DNA of 64,000 nucleotides from an uncultured Alphaproteobacteria bacterium (GTDB lineage Bacteria; Pseudomonadota; Alphaproteobacteria; RF32; CAG-239): positions 62,001-126,000 of the forward strand of contig CAKQSV010000003.1 in assembly GCA_934273635.1 (NCBI GenBank). Reading direction: 5' to 3'. The notes under the pieces were generated by a model that was given only the letters and a program-made list of their open reading frames with translations, did no database searches and was not told where the DNA came from. Position 1 is the stretch's first letter, and the number at the start of each line of letters is the position of its first letter. The position numbers and the translations under genes were made by a program. Shown in pieces: positions 34,891-44,325 of this stretch.

Positions 34891-35580
34891 TCAGATAATA
34901 CCGTGGTCTTTGAAGCTGTAAACGGTGTTTTTGCTGATAATCAGGTGATCGAGCACTTTGATATTAACCAACTTTGCCGCCTCTGCGACTTGGCGTGTTA
35001 TGTCAATATCGGCCTTGGAGGGCGTAGTGTCTCCCGACGGGTGATTGTGCGCTAAAATAATGGCGGTTGCGCCGCTGTTGATTGCCGCTTTGATAACCTC
35101 GCGCGGGTGCACCGAAACCTGATTGACCGTGCCGCGTTGCTGCGTCTCCTCGCCAATCAATTTGAGCTTGGCGTTCAAAAACATAATTCTAAACTCTTCA
35201 ACCTCGAGCCACCCCATCGCCGCGCGGCAATAATCAACCATAACATCCCAATTAGCAATTACGGGAGCGTCATCGTTTTGCAGATTTTGCCAACTCATAC
35301 GCAAAGCGCATTCCTTAACGATTTTAAGCATAGTCGCCGAGTTTTCCTTAATGCCGTCAACTGATTGTAACTCATCTACCGAGGCATTGAGCACGCCCGC
35401 CAAGCATCCGAACTTTTTGAGCAGGCTTTTCGCCAAAGGTTTAACATCTCGCCTTGGAATCGCAATCATCAACAACAGTTCTAAGAACTCGTAGTCAGGC
35501 ATATCTTTACCGCCACCGGATAAAAATCTGGCGCGCAAGCGTTGGCGATGGCCTATGTAGTCGGGCTCAATCTCGGTCAT
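34891..35580 (-). CDS. radC: RadC-family JAB/MPN domain protein
   Basis: A 229-residue protein: an N-terminal helix-hairpin-helix region (LRARFLSGGGKDMPDYEFLE onward) and a C-terminal MPN/JAB metalloprotease-like domain with the zinc motif HNHPSGDTTPSKADID. Despite the old name, no DNA-repair role is established for the family. It lies 3 nt after map on the minus strand. Confidence 0.93.
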   Translation of the reverse strand: MTEIEPDYIGHRQRLRARFLSGGGKDMPDYEFLELLLMIAIPRRDVKPLAKSLLKKFGCLAGVLNASVDELQSVDGIKENSATMLKIVKECALRMSWQNLQNDDAPVIANWDVMVDYCRAAMGWLEVEEFRIMFLNAKLKLIGEETQQRGTVNQVSVHPREVIKAAINSGATAIILAHNHPSGDTTPSKADIDITRQVAEAAKLVNIKVLDHLIISKNTVYSFKDHGII

Positions 35581-35583
35581 GGC

Positions 35584-36390
35584 TTAGTCTATTTGATACG
35601 GATATTTATCCAATCCTTTAGGTGATAAGGTGAAAATCTCATAGCCGTCTTTGGTCACACCCAAAGAGTGCTCGTATTGAGCCGACAGCGACTTGTCGCG
35701 CGTGACGGATGTCCAACCGTCTTGCAAAATCAGCGCGTCGGGCGTGCCGATATTAATCATTGGCTCAATGGTGAAAAACATCCCCTCTTCCATAATCGGA
35801 CCGGTGCCTTTTTTGGCAATATGCATCACGTTCGGTTCATCGTGGAACACTTTGCCCACGCCGTGCCCGCAAAACATATCAACCACCGAATAGCCGTAGT
35901 GGTGAGCGTATTCGGCAATAACGGCGCCGATGTCGCCAAAATGCGCGCCGGGTTTAACAACATCTATACCGCGCATCATACACTCATAGGTCACATCGCA
36001 CAAACGTTTAGCCTTAATTTTCGGCTTGCCGGCGATATACATACGACTGGTGTCGCCGAACCAACCATCCAAAATGACGGTCACATCAATATTAAGCATA
36101 TCGCCATCAACCAATTTGCGTTCATAAGAAGGAATACCGTGGCAAATAACGTGATTGATAGAAATACACACGGTTTTCGGATAGCCGTGATAGCCGAGGC
36201 ACGCCGGAATCGCATTGTGCGACAAGATAAACTCGCGACACAAATCGTCTAACTCTCCGGTAGAAACGCCGACTTTTACATAAGGGGTTATATAATCCAG
36301 ACACTCAGCCGCCAACTTTCCGGCCTTACGCATACCCTCAAAATCTTCGGCGGCATAAATTTTGATGCCGTCACGTCTTTTTAATACCAT
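35584..36390 (-). CDS. map: Type I methionine aminopeptidase
   Basis: A 268-residue enzyme that removes the N-terminal methionine from new proteins. Metal ligands are visible in the pita-bread fold: the Asp of NIDVTVILDGWFGDTSR, the His of CGHGVGKVFHDEPNV, and the Glu of MFFTIEPM. AGGAC precedes the ATG. It is the first gene of a pair with radC. Confidence 0.96.
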   Translation of the reverse strand: MVLKRRDGIKIYAAEDFEGMRKAGKLAAECLDYITPYVKVGVSTGELDDLCREFILSHNAIPACLGYHGYPKTVCISINHVICHGIPSYERKLVDGDMLNIDVTVILDGWFGDTSRMYIAGKPKIKAKRLCDVTYECMMRGIDVVKPGAHFGDIGAVIAEYAHHYGYSVVDMFCGHGVGKVFHDEPNVMHIAKKGTGPIMEEGMFFTIEPMINIGTPDALILQDGWTSVTRDKSLSAQYEHSLGVTKDGYEIFTLSPKGLDKYPYQID

Positions 36391-36454
36391 TTTTATTGTC
36401 CTTCATAATTTCGACTATTGATATGGTTATACTCTAAAATAGATGTAATGCAAC

Positions 36455-36484
36455 AAAAAACTCTCCACACACGGGAGAGTTTTT
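36455..36484. terminator. Bidirectional-looking terminator after rnj
   Basis: A 7-bp stem ACTCTCC/GGAGAGT (36460-36466 with 36474-36480), flanked by a run of A on the left and five T on the right. It stops the rnj transcript about 25 nt after its stop codon. Confidence 0.85.
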
Positions 36485-36506
36485 CATCAAGGAGAAATTT
36501 GTCGGT

Positions 36507-38405
36507 TTACATATCGCGGGACTTGTCCGGAACGATGATGTTTTTGGTCTTTTGAGCCATACGACGCTCGGCTTTTTGCTGTCTGAGCTTGAGCGCTTTT
36601 TCTTTGCGGGCGGCAATTTTCTGCGCCTTGGCTTCGGCATCACCTTTTTCTTTTTTACTAAAGGTTTTGTGCTTGCGGCGATTGTTCATAGGCTCATGCA
36701 AAACGGCATCTTCGTATTTGTCATCAAACATCTGACCGTCAGAAACGCGATAATCTTTATCCCCCGGACGATGAATAATAACGTTGTTTTTCTCGCCAAT
36801 TTTGCGGAGCGGCGTGTAATATTCGTCAATGTACCAATATTCGGTTTTGCCCTCATAAGGCACATCCTCGCTCGGTTGCAACGGGTTGTAATAAACCTTT
36901 TTAACCCCAACCCAAACCGTTGGCTCGGCAACTTTAAGCTCTTCGGTTTTACCTTTGGACAAGCCCAGTTCCTCGGTGTTGGAGGCCAAATGCGTTGCCA
37001 GATGATGTTGCGAGGCAATATCGGCCGTATCCTGACATTGTTGCGGGTTGCCGTGAATCGGAATAATGACGGCTTTGGGCGCTTGTTTGTGGATGCACTC
37101 CATCAGCTCGCCCATAGCCTGCGCGTTGACATGGCCGGAATCCTGCATTTGAACTTCAGCAAAGTTGCCGATTTTTCTGCCGCTCGGAGTCATCACCACT
37201 TTGGCGCCCTTAGAGGCCAACAGTTGCAACATTTTCGGACCGGTTTTGCCGTTAATCTCGTCAATAATGCGTTGGCGGGCAATGACCAAAACATTGCTGT
37301 TAATACGCAAGTCTTTGTGTAAATCAAGCGCCATTTTGGTCGCCGAAGCCATGGGGATGTTGCTGGTGTCAGAGCGGTTTTGTTCATATTCTTCCAAACC
37401 TTGGGCAAAAGCTCCGGTGCAGACAATATATTTGCGACTGATACTCTTATCTGTCAAATATTTATCCAACTTACCCTTATAAATAACATCGTCAAAGTCA
37501 TCATTGCCACTCAGGGTCATGGCCTGATGAACCAAACTCAGCCATTTGCCGTCAAGACAGATTTTGGTGTGCAGTCGGCGGGCGGTCTCAACATCAATGG
37601 CAATGTTTTGCACACTGCGGGAGATGACCGGAGAAATGATAATGTGACGGTCGGCGTTGTCCATAATCGCGCCATAAGTGTTGACCACGGCTTGTTCAAA
37701 GCCAATACGCTCTTTGCCATGCGGACGGGTTGAGGTGGAATCGAGCTCAATGTGGGTGGTTGGTTTGCGTTTGAGCAAATCCTGATATTTTTCGGTGGAA
37801 AAGCTCTCGCCCACGGGCATATTCTCTTCAGTCAGAAAGTCGCCGTTATTGATGATGCCGGCGCAGGGTTTGTCTTTGAGAAAAGTCAGGGTATGATAGC
37901 CCATGGCGCCAATCACGCTATGGCTGACGGTGAACGGCTCAACAACCATATTGTCACCGATTTTAATGTTATCTTCGGGCTTGACGGTATCAATGGCAGG
38001 CGGCTCTAGCCCCTCTTGCTTGAAAGCCAGACGAACCAACGCGCGGGTAAAACGGCTCGCCTTTATCGGCGGCAGACGGTAGCCCATTTTGGTATAGTCA
38101 ATCATGGCGCCGATATGGTCTTCATGCGCGTGGGTCAAAAACAATGCCGAAACAGGTTTGGCTGCCGGAATAAGCGTGTCGGTTTCATCATCAAATCGCG
38201 AAAAATATTCGGTCACATCAGGCAACGCCGAGTTAAAACCACTTTCATAGGGCGTAAACATAGTGCCCAAATCAAACATCACGCGAGTGGTCTCGCCTTT
38301 TTCGTCAGTATGTTCAATAATCGAGCAGTTGCCGCCAATTCGGTCACGGTTGACACCGCCGATAAATTTTAACTTTGTGCCTGATTTTACAGATTTTTTT
38401 GCCAT
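36507..38405 (-). CDS. rnj: Ribonuclease J
   Basis: A 632-residue metallo-beta-lactamase/beta-CASP nuclease starting at the ATG at 38405, 8 nt after GGAGG; an upstream in-frame start at 38465 is less supported. The active-site motif THAHEDHIGA lies near residue 90, with GNCSIIE before it, and the beta-CASP region follows (HIELDSTSTRPHG). The C-terminal 60 residues are an unusually Lys/Arg-rich tail (KRKHKTFSKKEKGDAEAKAQ), more basic than the family core and possibly RNA-binding. It processes and degrades mRNA and rRNA; alphaproteobacteria often have RNase J beside RNase E. Confidence 0.92.
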   Translation of the reverse strand: MAKKSVKSGTKLKFIGGVNRDRIGGNCSIIEHTDEKGETTRVMFDLGTMFTPYESGFNSALPDVTEYFSRFDDETDTLIPAAKPVSALFLTHAHEDHIGAMIDYTKMGYRLPPIKASRFTRALVRLAFKQEGLEPPAIDTVKPEDNIKIGDNMVVEPFTVSHSVIGAMGYHTLTFLKDKPCAGIINNGDFLTEENMPVGESFSTEKYQDLLKRKPTTHIELDSTSTRPHGKERIGFEQAVVNTYGAIMDNADRHIIISPVISRSVQNIAIDVETARRLHTKICLDGKWLSLVHQAMTLSGNDDFDDVIYKGKLDKYLTDKSISRKYIVCTGAFAQGLEEYEQNRSDTSNIPMASATKMALDLHKDLRINSNVLVIARQRIIDEINGKTGPKMLQLLASKGAKVVMTPSGRKIGNFAEVQMQDSGHVNAQAMGELMECIHKQAPKAVIIPIHGNPQQCQDTADIASQHHLATHLASNTEELGLSKGKTEELKVAEPTVWVGVKKVYYNPLQPSEDVPYEGKTEYWYIDEYYTPLRKIGEKNNVIIHRPGDKDYRVSDGQMFDDKYEDAVLHEPMNNRRKHKTFSKKEKGDAEAKAQKIAARKEKALKLRQQKAERRMAQKTKNIIVPDKSRDM

Positions 38406-38556
38406 CGCCTCAGCCTCCAAATTTTTATGATGTTCTTTCATAGCACATTTTTTGTCGAAATTCAAGACAAAATATAAATATTTTTGTCATTTTATAGCTA
38501 TTGAAAAAGCCAATTCCGTGATTATTAGAAATATATCAACAAGAAGAGGTAAAAAA

Positions 38557-39042
38557 ATGACCGCTAAACTGAAAAATTTTTGTTTTTCTTTCTTTATGGT
38601 TGCCGTGACCGGCGCGCTGTGCAGTTATTTCACTCGGTGGGGTGTGCGCCACTGGTACAATGATTTTATCAAACCCGTATATGTGCCGCCGGCGTGGTTC
38701 TTTTCTGTCGCTTGGGGGCTCATCTATGCGCAGATGATTGCTTCATATTATCGAATTTTGAACAGTGGCACGCTGTTTTTGCACGAGGCCGGACGATTGT
38801 TTTTGCTGCAACTTATGTTACAGGTGTTGTGGTGCATTTTGTTTTTCTATAAAGGATTGTTTTTAGCCGCGTTTCTGGTTATTTTATGGCTTATATTTAC
38901 GCTCGGGCGCATGATAAGTCTGTTTTTGAAAATTGATGTCGCCGCAGGCGCGCTAAACTTCTTTGGTTTTTTGTATGTTTGCTATGCGGCGTTTTTGAGT
39001 TTTGCTTTTTTATACGCCAACGGTTATGTGATTAATTTTTAG
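38557..39042 (+). CDS. tspO: TspO/MBR-family membrane protein
   Basis: A 161-residue polytopic membrane protein starting at 38557, 6 nt after AGAGGT. About five membrane segments; the family signature appears as WYNDFIKPVYVPPAWFFSVAW near residues 30-50. TspO proteins bind tetrapyrroles and related ligands; the role here is not predictable from sequence. It is monocistronic between rnj and alaS. Confidence 0.85.
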   Translation: MTAKLKNFCFSFFMVAVTGALCSYFTRWGVRHWYNDFIKPVYVPPAWFFSVAWGLIYAQMIASYYRILNSGTLFLHEAGRLFLLQLMLQVLWCILFFYKGLFLAAFLVILWLIFTLGRMISLFLKIDVAAGALNFFGFLYVCYAAFLSFAFLYANGYVINF

Positions 39043-39138
39043 ACTAAAACGTTATCTTTTAACTAGACATCACCAAAAAAATGGGCTAAAAGTGTGAGGT
39101 TTACAAATGTTTACATTTTTTTGGGAAGATTTATAAAA

Positions 39139-41778
39139 ATGACAACGACATTAAAAGATATACGAAACACTTATTTGAACTATTTTGCCAGAAACGGGCA
39201 CAAAATTGTGCCTTCGTCATCTCTGGTTCCCGACAACGACCCTACCCTTATGTTCACCAACTCGGGCATGGTGCAGTTTAAGAACATTTTTACCGGCAAC
39301 GAAACCCGCGACTACAAACGAGCGACAACTTCCCAAAAATCTGTTCGAGCCGGCGGAAAACACAACGACCTTGACAGCGTTGGTTATGATGTTCGTCACC
39401 ACACTTTTTTTGAAATGCTCGGCAACTTCTCTTTCGGCGACTATTTTAAGGAAGAGGCGATTAACTACGCTTGGGAGCTGGTTACTAAAGAATTTTGTAT
39501 TCCGAAAGAAAAGTTGGCGGTGACGGTTTATCACACCGACGAGGTGGCTCGCAATATCTGGAAAAAAGTTTCGGGCTTGCCGGAAGACCGCATTATTAAC
39601 ATCGCCACCAAAGACAACTTTTGGCAGATGGGCGACACTGGTCCTTGCGGCTACTGCTCCGAGATTTTTTATGACCACGGCGAGCAGGTTTGGGGCGGTC
39701 TCCCCGGAACACCTGAGGAAGACGGCGATCGTTGGATTGAAATTTGGAATCTGGTGTTTGATGAGTTTGAAGACTTGCCCGACGGCTCTCGCATTGAATT
39801 AAAACAAAAGTGCATTGATACCGGCATGGGATTGGAGAGAATGTCCGCCATTTTGCAAGGCGTACACTCCAACTACGATATTGACCTGTTCCGCAACCTG
39901 ATTAAAGACATTGCCGATTTGGCGAACTCTGACCCGTATGGTGCTTTGCAATCTTCTCACAACGTGATTGCCGACCACCTGCGCTCCACCTGCTTTTTGA
40001 TTGCCGACGGCGTATTGCCTTCCAATGAAGGACGCGGCTATGTTTTGCGTCGTATTATGCGCCGCGCTATGCGTCATATTCAGCTCTTGGGTGTTAAAGA
40101 GCCGATGCTCTACAAATTGGTACCGTCTTTGCAGCGTGAGATGGGCGAGGCTTATCCCGAACTTTATCGCGCTCAGGCATTGATTACCGAAACTATTAAA
40201 ACCGAAGAAACCCGTTTCATCAAAACCTTAGACAAAGGTCTTAAGATTTTGGATGAAGAAGTAGCCAATTTACACGGTAAAAAGATTTTGTCCGGCGACA
40301 CGGCGTTTAAACTTTATGACACCTATGGTTTTCCGCTTGATTTGACGCAAGACGCCTTGAAAACCCGCAATATTGAAGTTGATACCAAGGGGTTTGACGC
40401 CGCTATGGAAAAACAAAAGGCTGAGGCTCGCAAAAACTGGGCCGGCAGCGGCGATGCCGGTACCGAGAAGGTTTGGTTCGAGGTACAGGAAAAAGTCGGA
40501 CACAGCGAATTTTTGGGTTATAACACCCTGCGCGCTGACGCTCAGATAACCGCTTTGGTGGTCAACGGGCAGATGATTAACGCCGTTTCAAATGTCGGCG
40601 GCGAGTTCTGTCTGATGTCTAACCAAACGCCGTTTTATGCCGAAATGGGCGGTCAATGCGGTGATATTGGTCTGATTAGCAACGAAAACACGACTATTCA
40701 GGTTTTGGATACTAAGAAAAAGCTAGACGGTGTCGCGGTTCATTACTGCAAGCTGCTTAAGGGCAGCGTTAAGGTTGGCGACACCCTCACCTTTCAGGTT
40801 ATGGCTGAAAACCACAAAGCCATTTGCGCCAATCACTCGGTCACCCACCTCGCCCATCGCGCGTTGCGAGATGTTTTAGGCGACCATGTGGCTCAAAAAG
40901 GCTCTTATGTATCCGCTGACAGGATGCGTTTTGATATTTCTCACCCCAAGCAGATTACCGCTGAGGAATTGCGTCAGGTTGAAAATATTGTCAATCAGGC
41001 TATTCGCAAAGATTATGCCGTTACTACGGTATTGATGACGCCTGACGAGGCCATCAAAGAAGGTGCGACCGCTCTGTTTGGTGAAAAATACGGCGATGTT
41101 GTTCGTGTGGTCAGTATGGGCGATGACAAAGAGCTATTCTCTCGTGAGTTGTGCGGCGGTACGCATGTTAAGTCTACCGGAGAAATCGGCTACTTTAATA
41201 TTGTGTCAGAATCGGCTGTTGCCGCAGGTATCAGACGTATTGAGTGCGTAACCGGTTGCGGCGCCGAAAAGTTTGTTCAGGATATTGAAGACAAACTCCA
41301 CAAAGCCAGCTCCTTGCTCAAGACCAATCCCAATGACTTGGAAAACCGCATTAAGCAGTTGTTGGAAGAAAAGAAAAAGCTCGAAAATCAGATTTTGGAA
41401 ATTAAGAAGAGCTTTGTTGCCAACAAAGCTGCTGACAATCAGGACAAGATTGACACAGTCAACGGGGTTAAGTTTGTGGGTCGCGCTATTCCTAATGTTC
41501 ACCCCAAAGAGCTGAAGTCGTTTATTGATGAAATCAACGCCTCTATCGGCTCGGGCATTGTGGTTTTGGCGACCGCTAATGAAGACAACAAAGCCTCGGT
41601 GGTAGTGGGCGTTACCAAAGATTTGACAGCCAAATATTCAGCCATTGATTTGGTTAAAATCGCATCCGGCGTTTTGGGCGGTCAAGGCGGCGGCGGTCGT
41701 CCGGATATGGCTCAGGCCGGCGGTCCGAACGGTGAAAAAATCGCCGAAGCCATTGACGCCGTCAAACAGGCTATCTAA
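39139..41778 (+). CDS. alaS: Alanyl-tRNA synthetase
   Basis: An 879-residue enzyme of normal length. It has the N-terminal class II catalytic core (LVPDNDPTLMFTNSGMVQFK), the editing domain with HSVTHLAHRAL and CGGTHVKSTGEIGYF, and the C-terminal Gly-rich GGQGGGGRPDMAQAGG. I start at 39139, where the conserved TTTLKDIRNTYLNYF begins; the frame is open further up. It charges tRNA-Ala. It is followed by a terminator. Confidence 0.96.
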   Translation: MTTTLKDIRNTYLNYFARNGHKIVPSSSLVPDNDPTLMFTNSGMVQFKNIFTGNETRDYKRATTSQKSVRAGGKHNDLDSVGYDVRHHTFFEMLGNFSFGDYFKEEAINYAWELVTKEFCIPKEKLAVTVYHTDEVARNIWKKVSGLPEDRIINIATKDNFWQMGDTGPCGYCSEIFYDHGEQVWGGLPGTPEEDGDRWIEIWNLVFDEFEDLPDGSRIELKQKCIDTGMGLERMSAILQGVHSNYDIDLFRNLIKDIADLANSDPYGALQSSHNVIADHLRSTCFLIADGVLPSNEGRGYVLRRIMRRAMRHIQLLGVKEPMLYKLVPSLQREMGEAYPELYRAQALITETIKTEETRFIKTLDKGLKILDEEVANLHGKKILSGDTAFKLYDTYGFPLDLTQDALKTRNIEVDTKGFDAAMEKQKAEARKNWAGSGDAGTEKVWFEVQEKVGHSEFLGYNTLRADAQITALVVNGQMINAVSNVGGEFCLMSNQTPFYAEMGGQCGDIGLISNENTTIQVLDTKKKLDGVAVHYCKLLKGSVKVGDTLTFQVMAENHKAICANHSVTHLAHRALRDVLGDHVAQKGSYVSADRMRFDISHPKQITAEELRQVENIVNQAIRKDYAVTTVLMTPDEAIKEGATALFGEKYGDVVRVVSMGDDKELFSRELCGGTHVKSTGEIGYFNIVSESAVAAGIRRIECVTGCGAEKFVQDIEDKLHKASSLLKTNPNDLENRIKQLLEEKKKLENQILEIKKSFVANKAADNQDKIDTVNGVKFVGRAIPNVHPKELKSFIDEINASIGSGIVVLATANEDNKASVVVGVTKDLTAKYSAIDLVKIASGVLGGQGGGGRPDMAQAGGPNGEKIAEAIDAVKQAI

Positions 41779-41807
41779 CAACCATAAGCCCAAAGGCTAA
41801 TGACATA

Positions 41808-41846
41808 AAAAGAACCAATGCGAGAAACGTGTTGGTCTTTTTTTGT
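41808..41846 (+). terminator. Likely terminator of alaS
   Basis: AAGAACCAA pairs with TTGGTCTT with one bulge; the right arm is followed by seven T, about 35 nt after the alaS stop. Confidence 0.65.
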
Positions 41847-41995
41847 ATAATACTTGACATTTCGTCATAAATACGTCAAACTGTTGCCTGTAAAAAAATT
41901 ATGATGAATATTATTAAAGCTTATATGTAAATTAGGTTACTGATAAGCTATTTTGAGTGTGAATTTTTATATGTCAAACTTAAATTTATAACATT

Positions 41996-42886
41996 ATGAG
42001 TAAAAAAATTGCGTGGCTGCTGATTGCTTTAATAGCAATTATTGCAGCGGGTACAAATGTTACTAAACATTCTTTTGTCAAGGTTGACCCTGGACAGAGA
42101 GGTATTAAAAAGCAATGGGGACAAGTTGTGGATTCGTCCTATGTTCCGGGGTTGGTGTGGTATATTCCATATACTCAGGATATGGGAAACGAGGTCATAA
42201 CTATGGATATCAAGCCTCATCGCTATGAATATACCTTTAAGGTTCGAACCAAAGGTTTGCAGCAGATATCCTTAAAATGCGCCGTATTATGCGAAATGAA
42301 CGATTCTAAAGTTCATAAGCTGTACGACAAATATCAGGGGTATGACGCCTACGAGCAAAAGGTTATTAAAGATATAGTTAACAGCACAATGCTGACCTTG
42401 TCTTCCTTAACCGATATTTGGTCTTTTGTGGGACGTGAAGAGTCTATGACTATGGATGCTGTACAATACATTGTCAACGATCAACTCCTAGTTGACAATT
42501 TGGTAAAGGTTAAAACTTTCAGACTTTTGAATTATCAGGCCTCTCCTGAATTTGAAAAGCTGATAGAACAAACCGCGCAGACTCAGCAAGGCATCAAACT
42601 TGAGGAGTATAAAACGAAAATGGCTCAGCAAGCGACAGAGCGCGTCAAGCAAGAAGCTATTCAGGCTTATGAGCGTTTGGCTGCCGAAGCAAAAGCTAAA
42701 GGTTTGGAAGTGCAGATTTTGGCTGAAGCTCTTAAAGGCAATCCGTTTGTGGCGCAGTATGAAATGGCAAAAGCTTTGCAAAAGTGGAACGGAAATGTTT
42801 CATTACCGCAGACTCTTACCATTATGAAAGGTGCTAATGACGGCAGCAATTTTCCGGTCTTTCCTTTTATGAATGTCGGTAAGTAA
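41996..42886 (+). CDS. SPFH/prohibitin-like membrane protein
   Basis: A 296-residue protein: an N-terminal anchor (residues 5-22), an SPFH-type core from VKVDPGQRGIKKQWGQV with VPGLVWYIPY, then a long helical region (KLEEYKTKMAQQATERVKQE) that would form the ring or coiled coil. SPFH proteins assemble membrane rings and scaffold other complexes. This one is distinct from HflK and HflC in the same window. No Shine-Dalgarno is visible (upstream is AT-only), and the region is more AT-rich than alaS. It shares the unit with the next gene, 28 nt away. The specific function is unknown. Confidence 0.8.
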   Translation: MSKKIAWLLIALIAIIAAGTNVTKHSFVKVDPGQRGIKKQWGQVVDSSYVPGLVWYIPYTQDMGNEVITMDIKPHRYEYTFKVRTKGLQQISLKCAVLCEMNDSKVHKLYDKYQGYDAYEQKVIKDIVNSTMLTLSSLTDIWSFVGREESMTMDAVQYIVNDQLLVDNLVKVKTFRLLNYQASPEFEKLIEQTAQTQQGIKLEEYKTKMAQQATERVKQEAIQAYERLAAEAKAKGLEVQILAEALKGNPFVAQYEMAKALQKWNGNVSLPQTLTIMKGANDGSNFPVFPFMNVGK

Positions 42887-42914
42887 TTTGTTTAACTCTT
42901 AAAATTGATTTAAT

Positions 42915-43403
42915 ATGTTGTATTTAAGCATTGTAGCAATCGTGATTATTTTAGCGATTGCTTATAAAAATGAGTTAAAGTCTTTTTTCGGAGAACTGAA
43001 GTCCCGAAAAAAAGAAGTTTCAACATCCCGTTCGGCGGTAAATGACAGTAAAAATAATAACAAAGGTATATCGTTTTGTTTTTGCGTTATAGCTTTTGTA
43101 ATTAGTTTTATTTTGGGAACTCTGTTCGGAATTTTTGGGTTTGCGCCTAAACCAGATGATACGGAATTGCCGATAAAAGAGCGTGTAGTGACTATCTTAG
43201 GTATTGGAGAGAATAGCAATAACGGCTGCGTATATGTAAAATTCTCTGATGGGCATGCCTTAAAAACAGGTGTGAATTTTAAAGATAATACTAAATGGGT
43301 GTTGGCAAGAGAAGGTGACAAGGTTCGTAAATTGATTTATGCCAACAAAGAGCCGGAGTATACGCCTGAATTTGATGATAATAAAGACGAGGCTACAAAG
43401 TAA
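42915..43403 (+). CDS. Membrane protein, unknown, paired with SPFH gene
   Basis: A 162-residue protein with two membrane segments (about residues 2-17 and 52-73), a polar loop between (KSRKKEVSTSRSAVNDSK) and a soluble C-terminal part of about 85 residues (ERVVTILGIGENSNNGCVYV). No domain was recognised. The start lacks a Shine-Dalgarno, like its SPFH neighbour, and both are more AT-rich than flanking genes. A terminator follows 14 nt after the stop. It may be the ligand or partner of the SPFH ring (inference). Confidence 0.65.
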   Translation: MLYLSIVAIVIILAIAYKNELKSFFGELKSRKKEVSTSRSAVNDSKNNNKGISFCFCVIAFVISFILGTLFGIFGFAPKPDDTELPIKERVVTILGIGENSNNGCVYVKFSDGHALKTGVNFKDNTKWVLAREGDKVRKLIYANKEPEYTPEFDDNKDEATK

Positions 43404-43416
43404 CTAAGCAAAAAAA

Positions 43417-43448
43417 ACAGCTGATAAAAAATATCAGCTGTTTTTTTA
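43417..43448. terminator. Terminator of the SPFH unit
   Basis: An 11-bp stem AACAGCTGATA/TATCAGCTGTT (43417-43427 with 43432-43442), followed by seven T; seven A precede it, so it could work both ways. Confidence 0.9.
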
Positions 43449-43469
43449 TGCTGTGAGAGAGCGTGCCTT

Positions 43470-43769
43470 TTGCTAAATCAATTAATTCAGCCAAGACAAC
43501 ATCAGTATAATTACTTTTTGCAAAAACAGCATTATAGATTAGCCTTATGGAAAAAAGGCAAAACGATATCCGATGAGCCGGATATCGTTATTGACCGAGG
43601 ATATTTATGGCTTCCTGAAGAAAAAAATGCAGATTATATTTACGATTTTGCCAATGAAAATCATTTTTGTCGTTTTATTAGCCATACAATCGGTCCTATT
43701 GACCAACCACGATACGATATTACATTATATAAAATGCAATTTTCTGAGTATCCTAAAGTTTATGAATAA
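43470..43769 (+). CDS. Small hypothetical protein, weakly supported
   Basis: A 99-residue frame starting with TTG at 43470 (no ATG/GTG in frame and no convincing Shine-Dalgarno), 21 nt after a terminator. Content looks protein-like (GYLWLPEEKNADYIYDF, HTIGPIDQPRYDITLYKM) with normal codon use, so it could be a real gene with a rare start, a remnant, or chance. No domain was recognised. Confidence 0.35.
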   Translation: MLNQLIQPRQHQYNYFLQKQHYRLALWKKGKTISDEPDIVIDRGYLWLPEEKNADYIYDFANENHFCRFISHTIGPIDQPRYDITLYKMQFSEYPKVYE

Positions 43770-43863
43770 CAACTTGGTTATTCATAGAATTTACCTTGTA
43801 AAGTAAACATAATTTTTGCATCATTACGGAATTGATTGTTATCCCGAATAAGTACATTATTTG

Positions 43864-44325
43864 TTACATTTTCAAATACTCTAAAAACGCCTGACAGCCC
43901 TCGTAAATATCCCAGTAGCTCTCGTCAAAGTTACCGGTATACCAAGGGTCGCGAATATTGCGCGGGTGGTCAGTAAAATCTAATAAGCGATGGATTTTGT
44001 TTTCCGTATCCGGACCAACGAGTGATTGGATGTCCTCAATGTTGCTGTCGTCCATCACCAAAATATAGTCATAATAAGCATAATCGCGCGGACGAATACG
44101 CCGAGAATAATGTTCCTCAAACGGTACATGCATAGATTTCAGCATCTCGCGCGTGCCATGATGAATGCCGGCGTGGCACATCTCGTTATAACTTTCAGTC
44201 GCCGCGGAATCAATTTCAAACTGATTGGACAAGCCACGTTCTTCAACCATTTGCTTAAACACAAACTGCGCCATCGGCGATCGACAAATATTCCCTAAAC
44301 ATACAAACAAAACTTTAATCATCAT
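43864..44325 (-). CDS. Low-molecular-weight protein-tyrosine phosphatase
   Basis: A 153-residue enzyme (or 152, from the second Met). The catalytic P-loop is CLGNICRS near the N-terminus and the acid Asp is in IRDPWYTGNF. Its ATG overlaps the hsdR stop by 4 nt, so it is the last gene of the restriction operon. Such phosphatases act on phosphotyrosine in polysaccharide control, or on small molecules. Why one sits here is unclear. Confidence 0.88.
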   Translation of the reverse strand: MMIKVLFVCLGNICRSPMAQFVFKQMVEERGLSNQFEIDSAATESYNEMCHAGIHHGTREMLKSMHVPFEEHYSRRIRPRDYAYYDYILVMDDSNIEDIQSLVGPDTENKIHRLLDFTDHPRNIRDPWYTGNFDESYWDIYEGCQAFLEYLKM

